Positions 4,311-13,390 are shown, counted from the stretch's first letter. The stretch: 64,000 bases of DNA from an uncultured Chitinophaga sp. (GCA_902168205.1 CABHOK010000003.1:744001-808000); one strand, 5' to 3'. Notes: generated by a model not told the origin, from the sequence alone. Program-made: numbers and translations.

Positions 4311-5423
4311 TCAGTGATCCGTAACACAATACTCCACATCGTGCGCTTCAAATATACAGGGTACCTCCAGTTTAGGGAGCATACGAAATATAGCGGCTTG
4401 TGGAACCGCATGTTCACGATTGCTATTTTGTGCCAGCCATGTTTTGAACGGAACTTCAATGTATACCAGTTTGACGTGTGCTTTGTAGGTTACAAACAGA
4501 TCGATCCATTGCGATCGCATTTGCCGGGTAATATTCGTTGCGTTCCATACAAAAGGTTGTCGCTTTCGAAGAAATTCTTTGGCTTGTTCTTTCGCGAGTT
4601 GTACAGCCCAACCGGTGGCAGAAGTGTCATCGGGTTTGAGCTTGTATTCTCTTCGAATCGCATCGAGGCTTACCATAGGCCAATCGTTGTAATGCTTTTT
4701 TATATACCGATCCTTGCCCATACCAGGTAAACCTGAGAGCATAACAACATTTGTTTTCAGATCGTCAAATGGAATATAGTCGGGATGTGCATCGTCTTTG
4801 TGAAAGTATGTGAATTGTGCCAGCGGTGTAGCAAAAGATTTTCGGGAATGCCAACATGCTTGTTCTTCACAATACACATCAAAAAAATTGATACGATCCA
4901 GCAGTTCTTGCTGATCCTGACAAATTCGTCCCGATACATCAGCACGTGCAAGAGCTGATAATAATTTCAGATCGACACGCAACGATGCTTCGAGTAAGGC
5001 TTTCACCGGGTTTGTTTTTTCCATCAGCCAGAGCGGTAGTCCGTGGTAACGCACCAGGGCTGCAATGCGTTCGCGTTGCTGAAATGGTATACCGAGTTCG
5101 TATAGTAGCCTTCGCGTTGTAAATTCACCTTTACGGGCATGACCATGCGAGGTGATGCGGCCGTTGTCTTCCACAACCGTTGTAGAACGTTTCTCAACAT
5201 CGTGAAGCAATGCTGCTGTCCAAAGTATCTCCTGTTCCTCTCGGTTCAATCTTTGAAAAGATGTTGCATCCGTTAACGCCTTCAATACCATTTGCGTATG
5301 TATAGCAACATCGCCTTCAGCATGATGAATAGAATCCTGCGGTACATTTCGCATGTCGACAACCCAATCGAATCGCTCCTCCAGGTGTTCCCAATCTTTA
5401 TTTATCGATAATGACCAGTTCAT
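4311..5423 (-). CDS. HD-Pnk: HD phosphoesterase fused to 5'-OH polynucleotide kinase
   Basis: The 370-residue protein heals broken RNA ends. The N-terminal HD domain (H74-D75 in LLHDVEKR, further histidines at 93, 95 and 127) should remove 2',3'-cyclic phosphates. The C-terminal P-loop kinase (GLPGMGKD at 231-238, SLDAIRRE with likely base D254, VWNATN at 292-297, YIEVP near 321) should phosphorylate 5'-OH ends. This order matches HD-Pnk enzymes characterised from Runella slithyformis. It lies 16 bp downstream of an RNA ligase gene, so healing and sealing are co-expressed. The gene converges on tRNA-like array B. Substrate choice is inferred. Confidence 0.9.
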   Translation of the reverse strand: MNWSLSINKDWEHLEERFDWVVDMRNVPQDSIHHAEGDVAIHTQMVLKALTDATSFQRLNREEQEILWTAALLHDVEKRSTTVVEDNGRITSHGHARKGEFTTRRLLYELGIPFQQRERIAALVRYHGLPLWLMEKTNPVKALLEASLRVDLKLLSALARADVSGRICQDQQELLDRINFFDVYCEEQACWHSRKSFATPLAQFTYFHKDDAHPDYIPFDDLKTNVVMLSGLPGMGKDRYIKKHYNDWPMVSLDAIRREYKLKPDDTSATGWAVQLAKEQAKEFLRKRQPFVWNATNITRQMRSQWIDLFVTYKAHVKLVYIEVPFKTWLAQNSNREHAVPQAAIFRMLPKLEVPCIFEAHDVEYCVTDH

Positions 5424-5439
5424 ATTTTTATAGTTAAAA

Positions 5440-6135
5440 TTATACGTGTGGGTATTCCCACAACAACTTCGCTCTTCGCCAGTGGCGTGTCCAATGCTCG
5501 TCTGTCTTTACATGTCCTTTGCGGACATATTTAAAAACGTTATGCATGAAATCATTCACGTCATATTCTTCTGTATTCCTGCTTACGATACCTTCACACG
5601 TGCAGGGCGCTTCGCTTTGTATATCCTGCGAATTCAGTATACTGCTTTGACGCGTAAGCGCCAGTACGTTTTCTCGAAACGTTGCTTCGGTGGTAGGCTG
5701 AACAATCTTTAATTCAGGTACCGTGGGGAAATCAAACATGGCTGCATAGAATTTTACTTCTTCCCAGCTCAACCACACATCGTGCATGCGAACAGCGAAA
5801 ACATAGTAGTGATGTTCCAGTTTCCGGTATTCGATCGAATGTATAGCGTACAGATTCTCACCAAAGATTTCAATGTCACCGAGATCATTCCTGATCAACT
5901 CCCATCGCTGGCGGATTTCTTTTGTCCACGCAGATACCGTTGGCGCGGCATGCGACCGTGCAAAGACACCATAGCGACTGAGACAGTTGTTCTCACCATC
6001 CAGTTTTTCGGTGTGCACAATAGTTTTCAATTTATTTACATCCGACCAATAGTCATGATGAATGCGATCGTCACTGGTTGTACCCGGTGAAAAGGGATAG
6101 TGATAGGTTCGTCCATATTTTCTGGAGATACTCAT
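5440..6135 (-). CDS. ATP-dependent RNA ligase (Rnl family)
   Basis: The 231-residue protein has the nucleotidyltransferase motifs of RNA ligases. Motif I is EKLDGEN with adenylylated lysine K44, a motif III region lies around 110-116 (YYVFAVR), motif IV is EGIVSR (181-186) and motif V is FKYVRK (201-206). The N-terminal RKYGRTYHYPFSPGTTSDDR block is typical of short bacterial Rnl proteins. It seals 3'-OH and 5'-phosphate ends such as those produced by the HD-Pnk encoded 16 bp downstream. There is no large C-terminal domain, so specificity may depend on a partner. A possible promoter lies about 220 bp upstream. Confidence 0.9.
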   Translation of the reverse strand: MSISRKYGRTYHYPFSPGTTSDDRIHHDYWSDVNKLKTIVHTEKLDGENNCLSRYGVFARSHAAPTVSAWTKEIRQRWELIRNDLGDIEIFGENLYAIHSIEYRKLEHHYYVFAVRMHDVWLSWEEVKFYAAMFDFPTVPELKIVQPTTEATFRENVLALTRQSSILNSQDIQSEAPCTCEGIVSRNTEEYDVNDFMHNVFKYVRKGHVKTDEHWTRHWRRAKLLWEYPHV

Positions 6136-6169
6136 AGTCTTGTAATTTGAATTTGGAAATAAACAGAAT

Positions 6170-6297
6170 CGTCCGGACGTGATGAATTATATATAGCGCA
6201 TCGCTATAGGTATAGCACGATCAAGACTGATTGAATACGGTAATACCATTCTTTCCCGCGGGAACACGGGATGTTGTGATGGATGGTATAGTATTAC
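6170..6297. other. Inverted-repeat-rich leader upstream of the RNA ligase gene
   Basis: This stretch holds CGTCCGGACG (6170-6179), ATAGCGCATCGCTAT (about 6193-6207) and TTCCCGCGGGAA (6253-6264). ATACCAT (6243-6249) can pair with ATGGTAT (6283-6289), or alternatively GTAATAC (6240-6246) with GTATTAC (6291-6297). On the minus strand this would be the 5' leader of the ligase transcript. It could be regulatory or an unrecognised small RNA. Confidence 0.35.
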
Positions 6298-6355
6298 AAG
6301 ACGAGCATGTTAAAGTCCCTCGTTTTAAAGGGTTGAACTGTTTAAAAGTGTGCTA

Positions 6356-6363
6356 CAAAGATA
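6356..6363 (-). promoter_or_regulatory. Candidate promoter for the ligase/HD-Pnk operon
   Basis: The minus strand reads TATCTTTG, a perfect TAnnTTTG -7 element, about 220 bp upstream of the ligase start codon. I see no clear -33 element, so the call is tentative. Confidence 0.35.
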
Positions 6364-6420
6364 GAACAAACTTTTGGATGAAAACGTCAAACACTATAAG
6401 AAGTTGCAATCAGGATATAT

Positions 6421-7599
6421 TTATTCCTGCACAATAGGGAAGTACCATGGTGTTCCGAAAAAACCTTTCATTTCGGCTATAGCGATCTCATCACCTATAG
6501 ACGTCAGGTTATACTCTTCTGAATTGATGGTTACCTTTTCAATCTTTTCAGCATCGTGCCATGATGTAACAATGATATAGTACGTAGTACTTCGACCTTT
6601 GCTTATTTCTTTTTGAATAATGCTAGTCTTATAATATTGAGGAGAAGAACTATCGAACAGGCAGTTTGATACTGTATACGCGCCAAAGCTGTAGGAGTAC
6701 GCGAGAATCATTAAGGTAAAGATGACAAAGTAATCCTGGGCACTTTTGAACGTTGGAAGTTTGGTGGCAATCAGAATGAGTATAATTAACAGGACAGCAA
6801 ATGTGCCTGTGGTGATCCAGAGTTGGCTAAATTCCAATATGTTGTAATCGAACAATCCCCGAAGAGTAAGGCTCAGCCCTGCCATAATAAAACCCGTTGC
6901 GACCGATGGGTACGCGTTATTCTTTCGTTCATCCACACGAAGCAGCCCGCGGTATAGGTATAGCAGGATAATGATAACAACCGGGTAGGCTATACCAATG
7001 ATTAGTACGATCGTATAAAATATAGGGTAGAATGTCATCCAGAAAAACAATACAAAGCCGACAGCGTTGGTGATCCTGGCTATCCGTCTTGCCTCAGCCA
7101 GCCGATGCTCTCTTGCTTGTTGTGAAAGTCCAAGGGCATCATCGTTCAGAATACTTTTCTCCTGGTCGGCAAATTCCTGCTTATTCAGGTCCGTGAATGT
7201 TGAAGCTAGCCATGCTGTGATCTGGTCTGCTTTTTCGAGGTATGTACTTGTTTTAATTTTTTTGTGCTGTGCATTTTTAGGAATAATATATATACCGTTG
7301 CGTTCAATCTTGTAGCCAAGAACATCTTCAAACTTCAGGGTTCGTGAGGCGATCGGATTTATACTGGTGACGTGATCGTTGCCAATAATAAACCTGCTCT
7401 GTATGGTATCGATAAGACCATACGCAAACAGGCACGTCATAACCAGTGCGCCCATGGCCAGCAGGGGTGCTATAAACGGACTGACGCCTTCGGCAGTAAA
7501 GATAAAGAAAATGGTAGATAGAAATGATACCATTAAGATAGGAGCGAAGATATATATAAATATTCTCCAGCCTTTCGCGATTCGGTAAGTGCCTTGCAT
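6421..7599 (-). CDS. Integral membrane protein with PH-like domain
   Basis: This 392-residue protein is not recognised as a named family. Two membrane segments lie near the N-terminus (about 10-65). They are followed by a soluble stretch resembling bacterial PH domains (SRFIIGNDHVTSINPIASRT, residues about 68-130) and then about six more hydrophobic segments between about 175 and 315. The hydrophilic C-terminus ends FFGTPWYFPIVQE. It is the third gene of a same-strand row, 96 bp after the AAA/M41 protease gene and a short GC hairpin. Association with RNA repair is by position only. Confidence 0.55.
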   Translation of the reverse strand: MQGTYRIAKGWRIFIYIFAPILMVSFLSTIFFIFTAEGVSPFIAPLLAMGALVMTCLFAYGLIDTIQSRFIIGNDHVTSINPIASRTLKFEDVLGYKIERNGIYIIPKNAQHKKIKTSTYLEKADQITAWLASTFTDLNKQEFADQEKSILNDDALGLSQQAREHRLAEARRIARITNAVGFVLFFWMTFYPIFYTIVLIIGIAYPVVIIILLYLYRGLLRVDERKNNAYPSVATGFIMAGLSLTLRGLFDYNILEFSQLWITTGTFAVLLIILILIATKLPTFKSAQDYFVIFTLMILAYSYSFGAYTVSNCLFDSSSPQYYKTSIIQKEISKGRSTTYYIIVTSWHDAEKIEKVTINSEEYNLTSIGDEIAIAEMKGFFGTPWYFPIVQE

Positions 7600-7695
7600 G
7601 ATTGGATAGATCGTCTTTCAAAACTAGTAAATAGCGTGCATTTCTGTATAGAAGAAGTGAAGGCAAGGAAGTTCTATACTTTCTTGCCTTCTGCT

Positions 7696-9756
7696 TTAAC
7701 TAAGTTCAAGCTCGACAGCTTCCGAAGCTACTTTAACAGCTTCCTGTATTTGCAGCTCTATAACCTCATGGAAATTATAGTACTGGTCTTTGCCGATAAA
7801 GCCCTCTGTGCGAACCCACTCTTCGGTGCTATAGCGTTTAATAAAATCGCCGATCATGGTTTCTTCCATGCGTGCATGCGTAGTGAGGTAAGAGCCCATT
7901 TTGAGCAAAAGAAGTTTATTCCTCAACAGAATACTTTCAGCCTCCTGCATGCAGGATTTGATGACACGGATTGCCTCCTGTGAATATATTTCAGTATGAT
8001 AAAAGCTGTCCTCATTGCTGGAGTTTGCTGCAACTACGTGGATCGGATCGCTTCCCATAGCGTACTGTCTCACGGCACGGTTTGCCAGTTCGCTGGCATT
8101 TTCAATATCATGTCGTACACCAGACGAAGTATGGTCATCACCAAAGATCAGCTTCTCTGCCGCGTATCCTCCAAGTGTGAGGATTATATCTTTCCGGATA
8201 GAATCCTTCGTCATCGGACCATTAGGAAAATTGATCATGCAAAATCCCTCACCGTCATCAGACGCAGTCTTTGATACTGCAACAGAAGGAAGTATACGCA
8301 ACGTAAGTGCTGCAAGAATAGCATGTCCGGCTTCATGGATGCCGGTGTGAGCTTGCGTACTCTTGCTGGTGGTCTTGCGAAGATTGTCAATCTTCAGGTT
8401 TACTTCATCCAGCAAAGAATATATATACTTGCCGTTCGCATCACAGATTTCAAACAGAAAATGTTCCTCGGCATAGTACCAGTGGACCGTGGCGGTTGTT
8501 ATGTTCTTATCTATGATCTCCATAACAAGTTTACCAATACGGGATTCGATCAAATTCTTGATCGTAGTAAATACGGGGCGTGTTCCTTGTGAAGGGAAAA
8601 CACCTTCTGCATATACTATATCAATTATGGAATCGTCAAAATCCATGCTCCATCCAAAAGAAACTTTTACGAATTTGCCGATGCGCTCCAACTCTCGTGC
8701 GATCAATTGGCGGAAGTGTATATTCTTGAAAGATTTATAGATAACATGGTTGTTACCCAATCGCGCAATTTGTTCGCTGCGAAATCTTTTACGAAGTGCA
8801 CTTTTAATCGTTGCAATGGTAATATGCGTTGTTGCTTCGTAAAATTCATCAGCACTTATATCCGGATTCATACTATGACTCATCGGATATGCTTCGTCCA
8901 GATTACCAAGCACGAAAATAAGCGCTTGCGATAAATCGAGTTCCTTCGTGGCCGGGCGAGTCTTCATAGCTTCCAGTATAAATTTCTTCAGTTCCGGAAG
9001 AGACAATGTTTTGATATGTTCCCGTATATAGTCTTTGGAGAAATCATCGTGCTCGAACAGGTCGTAAACACCTCCTATGAAATCTTTTGATAAAAAATAC
9101 TTTTTACTCAGGGGTTCGTTGTAGCGGTCATGATGATCAAAGAAGAATGGTTCAAACAGTTTCAGAAAAACTTCTTCTTCTGCAACAACCTCTCCATTCT
9201 CTAAAATAACTCCACTTTTGATGGCTTTGTCCAATCTCTTGATGCAGCTGTCGGCCCTGAAAAGCATATAGGTACTATTGCTGGGTATATATTCAATCTT
9301 CCCGGAATCCAGTAAATCCCAGATCACACGAAGTTTGTCTTTGCCCAATTCACGTTGGCCGTTGTCTAACGTTCTGGCGAATTGAAATTCATCGAGACAA
9401 ATAACAGCAGGTTTCTGGTGAAAGAACTCCAGGTCGTCTGTGAATATATTTTTAATCCATGTTGCTGAATCGGATTCAAACTCACCCATATCAATATGAG
9501 TATATAGTTTACGATGTTCCAGTAATTCAACAATGCATTGTATCAATGCCGTTTTTCCAGAGCCGGTCAATCCCCACAAGTTTACAACGGTAGGCCTGAG
9601 CTGTGCTTCCGGAAAAAGATACCACGGCATCATCAGCGATATTACTTCATCAATAACACTGTCCAGTCCGATGAAGCGTTCTTTCAACTGACTCGTAATA
9701 ATCTCCAGATTTTTCTTCTTCTCTTTTAGTTCCTTATGTGTAATGATTGTATCCAT
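7696..9756 (-). CDS. Soluble AAA+ ATPase fused to FtsH-type M41 metallopeptidase
   Basis: The N-terminal half (about 20-400) is a Clp/HslU-like AAA+ domain with Walker A GLTGSGKT (62-69) and Walker B VICLDEF. Residues about 465-650 match peptidase M41: HEAGH (H474, E475, H478) and D550 in SGVRHDIENASELA, the usual third zinc ligand of FtsH. Unlike FtsH there is no transmembrane segment, and the ATPase is of a different AAA+ type. It should unfold and degrade proteins in the cytosol. The start codon lies 4 bp after the rtcB stop, so the genes are co-transcribed and probably coupled. The target, perhaps a toxin or a damaged repair factor, is unknown. Confidence 0.85.
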   Translation of the reverse strand: MDTIITHKELKEKKKNLEIITSQLKERFIGLDSVIDEVISLMMPWYLFPEAQLRPTVVNLWGLTGSGKTALIQCIVELLEHRKLYTHIDMGEFESDSATWIKNIFTDDLEFFHQKPAVICLDEFQFARTLDNGQRELGKDKLRVIWDLLDSGKIEYIPSNSTYMLFRADSCIKRLDKAIKSGVILENGEVVAEEEVFLKLFEPFFFDHHDRYNEPLSKKYFLSKDFIGGVYDLFEHDDFSKDYIREHIKTLSLPELKKFILEAMKTRPATKELDLSQALIFVLGNLDEAYPMSHSMNPDISADEFYEATTHITIATIKSALRKRFRSEQIARLGNNHVIYKSFKNIHFRQLIARELERIGKFVKVSFGWSMDFDDSIIDIVYAEGVFPSQGTRPVFTTIKNLIESRIGKLVMEIIDKNITTATVHWYYAEEHFLFEICDANGKYIYSLLDEVNLKIDNLRKTTSKSTQAHTGIHEAGHAILAALTLRILPSVAVSKTASDDGEGFCMINFPNGPMTKDSIRKDIILTLGGYAAEKLIFGDDHTSSGVRHDIENASELANRAVRQYAMGSDPIHVVAANSSNEDSFYHTEIYSQEAIRVIKSCMQEAESILLRNKLLLLKMGSYLTTHARMEETMIGDFIKRYSTEEWVRTEGFIGKDQYYNFHEVIELQIQEAVKVASEAVELELS

Positions 9757-9760
9757 ACGT

Positions 9761-11170
9761 TTAATCTTTAGCCATCCGAACTATCTTCGGATGAAATTTA
9801 CCTTCAACATCCACCAGGGTATGTTGACTTTTTATGACCAACTCGATGTCTTTATAGGCACCGGGTGATTCTTCTGTGCTGCCTCCCATTAAGGTTACCT
9901 TCTCCGCTTGCAGCATTTTTTTCATGCTGCTCATGGTAGTAGTTTCCCGCGCTTTTTGTCGCGACATCTTTCGGCCGGCACCGTGTGAAGCTGAGTTTAA
10001 TGATGCTTCGTTACCGAGACCCCGCACAATAAATCCCGGAGCCACCATGCTGCCCGGTATAATTCCATATATACCTGGAGCCGCCGGCGTTGCGCCTTTA
10101 CGGTGTACGATATACTCGTTACCATCGGCCAGTGTTTCGCGCCAGGCAAAGTTGTGATGGTTTTCTACCGTGCTCAGAACTTTTGCACCCAGTGCTTTGC
10201 ACAGGTTACGGTGTATACGTTCGTGACAAGCCTTAGCATATTCACCGGCAAGATTCATCGATAGCCAATACTCTTCGCCTTCGGCACTGTCCAATGTAAG
10301 CCAGGCAAGTTGTTTTGCCTCGCGCGGAAGCTTGCAACGATTCATTGCTATAGCGGTATAATGCTGTGCTATATTTGCTCCGAGACTTCTGGAACCAGAG
10401 TGCGATAGTATAGCCATATAGTTACCCGGTGGCAATCCGAGTGTGTTGGTTTCATATAGTGCTACGGTACCAAATTCCACAAAGTGATTTCCGGAGCCCG
10501 AACTTCCCAGCTGCTTAACGGCTTTACCATGCAGGCGTTTCAGAAGATCGGTCAATTGAAAGTCTGCGTGATCAAGTATAGCATGCTCTTGTACTTGCTC
10601 CAGTCCGCCATCATTACCGAAGTGTGTTTCCCGCTCAAGCACTTTCTTTAACTCGTGCGTACGGTGTTCGGTATAGCTGGCCGGCAGATCAAGAATGCTG
10701 AGTGCCATGCGACAGCCAATGTCCATACCTACTCCATAAGGTATAATAGCGTTGTGCGTTGCCAGTACACCGCCAATCGGCAGGCCATAGCCATGGTGTG
10801 CATCCGGCATCAGTGCGCCTTTTACCGCTATAGGAAGTCGCATGGCAAGTTCCATTTGCTGAATGGCATTGGTGTCGATGTGCTTGCTGCCAAACATATC
10901 AAAGTGCCGCGGTTCATCTTCCAGCAAATAGGTCTCGCTCACGGGTGTCTCATCGGGAGCGTTTATAAGTTTGTGTGCCAATATGCTGAGGGTTGCATGC
11001 TGCGTGTAGCGATGCGGTTGCTCCAGTATATCAGTCAGTAATGTTAGTTTTTCCTCGTTGGGTGTATGCTTGAAGTGCCGGTTCATTAAGTTTAAGGCGA
11101 GGCTTCGTGCTACATCCGTAGGGAAAGAAATGACCTGAAGGTCTTTTATTGTTAATTTTTGTTTGCCCAT
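9761..11170 (-). CDS. rtcB: RNA ligase RtcB
   Basis: RtcB joins RNA 2',3'-cyclic phosphate or 3'-phosphate ends directly to 5'-OH ends, using GTP and Mn2+. Visible signatures are PDAHHGYGLPIGGV, GMDIGCRM (metal-binding Cys), GSGNHFVEF and SHGAGRKMSR containing the guanylylated histidine. I chose the start at 11170 (MGKQKLTIKDLQ, about 469 residues). An upstream in-frame ATG would add 30 residues of non-family sequence. It leads a probable operon with the AAA/M41 protease and the membrane protein. Together with HD-Pnk/Rnl it gives this locus two independent sealing chemistries for nuclease-cut RNA. Confidence 0.93.
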   Translation of the reverse strand: MGKQKLTIKDLQVISFPTDVARSLALNLMNRHFKHTPNEEKLTLLTDILEQPHRYTQHATLSILAHKLINAPDETPVSETYLLEDEPRHFDMFGSKHIDTNAIQQMELAMRLPIAVKGALMPDAHHGYGLPIGGVLATHNAIIPYGVGMDIGCRMALSILDLPASYTEHRTHELKKVLERETHFGNDGGLEQVQEHAILDHADFQLTDLLKRLHGKAVKQLGSSGSGNHFVEFGTVALYETNTLGLPPGNYMAILSHSGSRSLGANIAQHYTAIAMNRCKLPREAKQLAWLTLDSAEGEEYWLSMNLAGEYAKACHERIHRNLCKALGAKVLSTVENHHNFAWRETLADGNEYIVHRKGATPAAPGIYGIIPGSMVAPGFIVRGLGNEASLNSASHGAGRKMSRQKARETTTMSSMKKMLQAEKVTLMGGSTEESPGAYKDIELVIKSQHTLVDVEGKFHPKIVRMAKD

Positions 11171-11644
11171 AAAGGTTTTACAATAGAGCATAGGTATGCG
11201 CACAGGAGCAGCGTTCCTTTGTTGATAAACAAAGTATATCTGTTTCGAAACGGTATACACGAACGCGTATAGCGCTACGAACGCAATCCTTGCAAGACTA
11301 TGCCTGAAGTTTTACTTGTTTTGATTTTTGTTGGCAAGAAAATGCCGAACCACATCCGGTAAATGTTACCGTAGCGGGTTATTTGAAGATATGTAAAGTA
11401 AGCACCAGCATAAAATTTTCTCCCTCGCTTAAAATAAAACATGGATGAGGTGAAATGCTTTTGCAAAGGTAATGCGTTTTACGATACGGCAATGTGAAGG
11501 TTGAAAAAATAATTACAACTGCTTGTATCAGCGTACGGAAAACTATTGCAGGAGTGTGCCATACTTTCGGATTCAATTCTTTAATTTTGACTCAGAACGA
11601 AATGTATTTTAATCTCGTTCTGTAGAACTAACCCAGGCGCCATC
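11171..11644. promoter_or_regulatory. rtcB/nuoC divergent intergenic region with repeats
   Basis: Upstream of rtcB lie a perfect palindrome GTTTCGAAAC (11242-11251) and two direct repeats ACGAACGC (11259-11266 and 11277-11284) spaced 18 bp apart, compatible with a dimeric or tandem regulator site. On the minus strand TATACTTTG near 11229-11237 resembles a -7 element. No gene or RNA is recognised in the remaining 11290-11575. Confidence 0.4.
11582..11622 (+). promoter_or_regulatory. nuoC promoter and leader hairpin
   Basis: TAATTTTG (11582-11589) matches the -7 consensus. Just downstream CAGAACGA (11593-11600) pairs perfectly with TCGTTCTG (11615-11622), giving an 8-bp hairpin at the 5' end of the nuoC mRNA 22 bp before the start codon. 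It may stabilise the mRNA or control translation. Confidence 0.5.
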
Positions 11645-12127
11645 ATGACCATCGATGATATAGTTTCGTTGCTTTCGGATATAGTTACCCCTGATCAGAT
11701 CAAAGCTGATCGTATGGTGACACCTCACGCAATCATAGTCGACAGGGCTAAACTCGTTGAAGTCTGTAGCAAGCTTCAGCAAAATGCTTCGACCTATTTT
11801 GATATGCTGTCGTGTGTAACCGGTATAGATAACGGTGTGCAGGCTGCTACCATGGAAGTAGTATATAATCTATACTCCATTCCCTATAATTTTCAATTGA
11901 TGGTTAAAGTAATTCTGCCGCGCGAAAATCCGGTGATCGATACGGTAACCCATCTCTGGAAATCTGCAGACTGGATGGAGCGCGAAGTGTTTGATATGTA
12001 TGGTATAGTATTTACCAATCACCCGGATCTTCGCAGAATTCTGATGCCTGCCGATTGGGAAGGATACCCGCTACGCAAAGACTACACGCACCAGGAATAC
12101 TATCGCGATATAAAAGTTGAATACTAA
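11645..12127 (+). CDS. nuoC: NADH-quinone oxidoreductase subunit C
   Basis: The 160-residue protein carries the NuoC signature: SADWMEREVFDMYGIVFTNH, then DLRRILMPADWEGYPLRKDY near the C-terminus. NuoC is part of the peripheral arm of respiratory complex I on the cytoplasmic side. nuoD follows 42 bp downstream in the same direction. The family-typical length and intact motifs suggest a functional housekeeping gene. The other nuo genes are not in this window, so the operon is split or short here. Confidence 0.95.
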   Translation: MTIDDIVSLLSDIVTPDQIKADRMVTPHAIIVDRAKLVEVCSKLQQNASTYFDMLSCVTGIDNGVQAATMEVVYNLYSIPYNFQLMVKVILPRENPVIDTVTHLWKSADWMEREVFDMYGIVFTNHPDLRRILMPADWEGYPLRKDYTHQEYYRDIKVEY

Positions 12128-12169
12128 AAACTCCAAGCTAACAGCTCGCAGCTCATAGCTAAAAACACC

Positions 12170-13390
12170 ATGCCCACAGATCGTATACAGTATAAATATA
12201 AAGAAGGAAGTTTAGCACTATCAGAGCCAAATAAACTGAACCCGGAGAATCTGCGGTCGGAGGAGATGATTATCAACCTCGGCCCACAGCACCCTTCCAC
12301 GCACGGTGTGTTGCGCCTGGAAGTGTTGATGGATGGCGAGATAGTAAAGGATGTAGTGCCGCACATCGGGTACCTGCACCGTTGCTTTGAGAAGCATGCC
12401 GAGAATCTTCCCTACAACCAGGTTATACCGTTTGTTGACCGGCTCGATTATGTTGCCGCCATGAGTAACGAACATGTATACGCTATGGGTGTAGAGCGCA
12501 TGCTGGGAATTGAAAACCAGATTCCGAAACGTGTAGAGTATATACGGGTGATGATGGCGGAGTTGAATCGTATTGCTTCTCACTTTATAGCAATCGGTAC
12601 GTATGGCATGGACATTGGTGCATTTACTCCGTTCTTCTGGATCATGCGCGATCGCGAACATATACTGCGTTTACTGGAGTGGGCCTCGGGTGCCCGCTTG
12701 CTATATAACTATATCTGGATTGGTGGTTTGTTCTATGATGTGCCGGTAGGTTTCGAAGATCGTTGCCGCGAGTTTATAAACTATATCAAGCCGAAACTGC
12801 AGGAGCTTGAGACAGTGTTGATCGAAAATAAAATCTTTATCGATCGTACGGCAAACGTAGGTGTGCTGCCGCTTGATCTTGCTATAAATGCCGGTGTAAC
12901 CGGACCAGTGCTGCGGGCCTCAGGTTTGCGTTTTGATCTGCGCAGGGTAGATGGTTACTCGGTATACCCGGAGCTTGATTTTGATATACCGATCGGTGAG
13001 GGAAAGGTGGGACAGGTTGGTGATTGCTGGGACAGAACCTATGTGCGTTATCAGGAATTACACGAGTCGATCAAGATCATTGAGCAATGTCTTGATAAAC
13101 TCACCAAAGAGCATATACGTACGCGTGACTTTGATCCACAGGCCTTAGTGCCGAAAAAGATCAGACCGAAGGCGCAGGATTTTTATATCCGTGGCGAAAT
13201 TCCAAAAGGTGAGTTGGGCTTTTTCTTTCGTGCTGATGGTCGCAGTGATATACCGTTCCGGTGCAAATGCAGGTCATGCAGCTTCGTGAATCTTTCTGTA
13301 CTGCCGGATATATCGAAAGGTATATTGGTGGCTGACCTGATCGCTATTATCGGTTCGATCGATGTGGTGATGGGCGAGGTTGACCGGTAA
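12170..13390 (+). CDS. nuoD: NADH-quinone oxidoreductase subunit D
   Basis: The 406-residue protein is the 49-kDa-type subunit that helps form the quinone pocket of complex I. It has LGPQHPSTHGVLR near residue 40, HIGYLHRCFEKHAE and RLDYVAAMSNEH, and ends IAIIGSIDVVMGEVDR, all typical of NuoD. It follows nuoC in a probable two-gene operon. Its stop codon directly abuts the end of the convergent Uma2 gene, leaving no intergenic terminator. Confidence 0.96.
   Translation: MPTDRIQYKYKEGSLALSEPNKLNPENLRSEEMIINLGPQHPSTHGVLRLEVLMDGEIVKDVVPHIGYLHRCFEKHAENLPYNQVIPFVDRLDYVAAMSNEHVYAMGVERMLGIENQIPKRVEYIRVMMAELNRIASHFIAIGTYGMDIGAFTPFFWIMRDREHILRLLEWASGARLLYNYIWIGGLFYDVPVGFEDRCREFINYIKPKLQELETVLIENKIFIDRTANVGVLPLDLAINAGVTGPVLRASGLRFDLRRVDGYSVYPELDFDIPIGEGKVGQVGDCWDRTYVRYQELHESIKIIEQCLDKLTKEHIRTRDFDPQALVPKKIRPKAQDFYIRGEIPKGELGFFFRADGRSDIPFRCKCRSCSFVNLSVLPDISKGILVADLIAIIGSIDVVMGEVDR

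Noticed and set aside
11171-11260. N-terminal extension of RtcB by 30 residues
   Set aside because: The extension (MYTVSKQIYFVY...) does not resemble RtcB, and the ATG at 11170 begins directly with the family-typical start.
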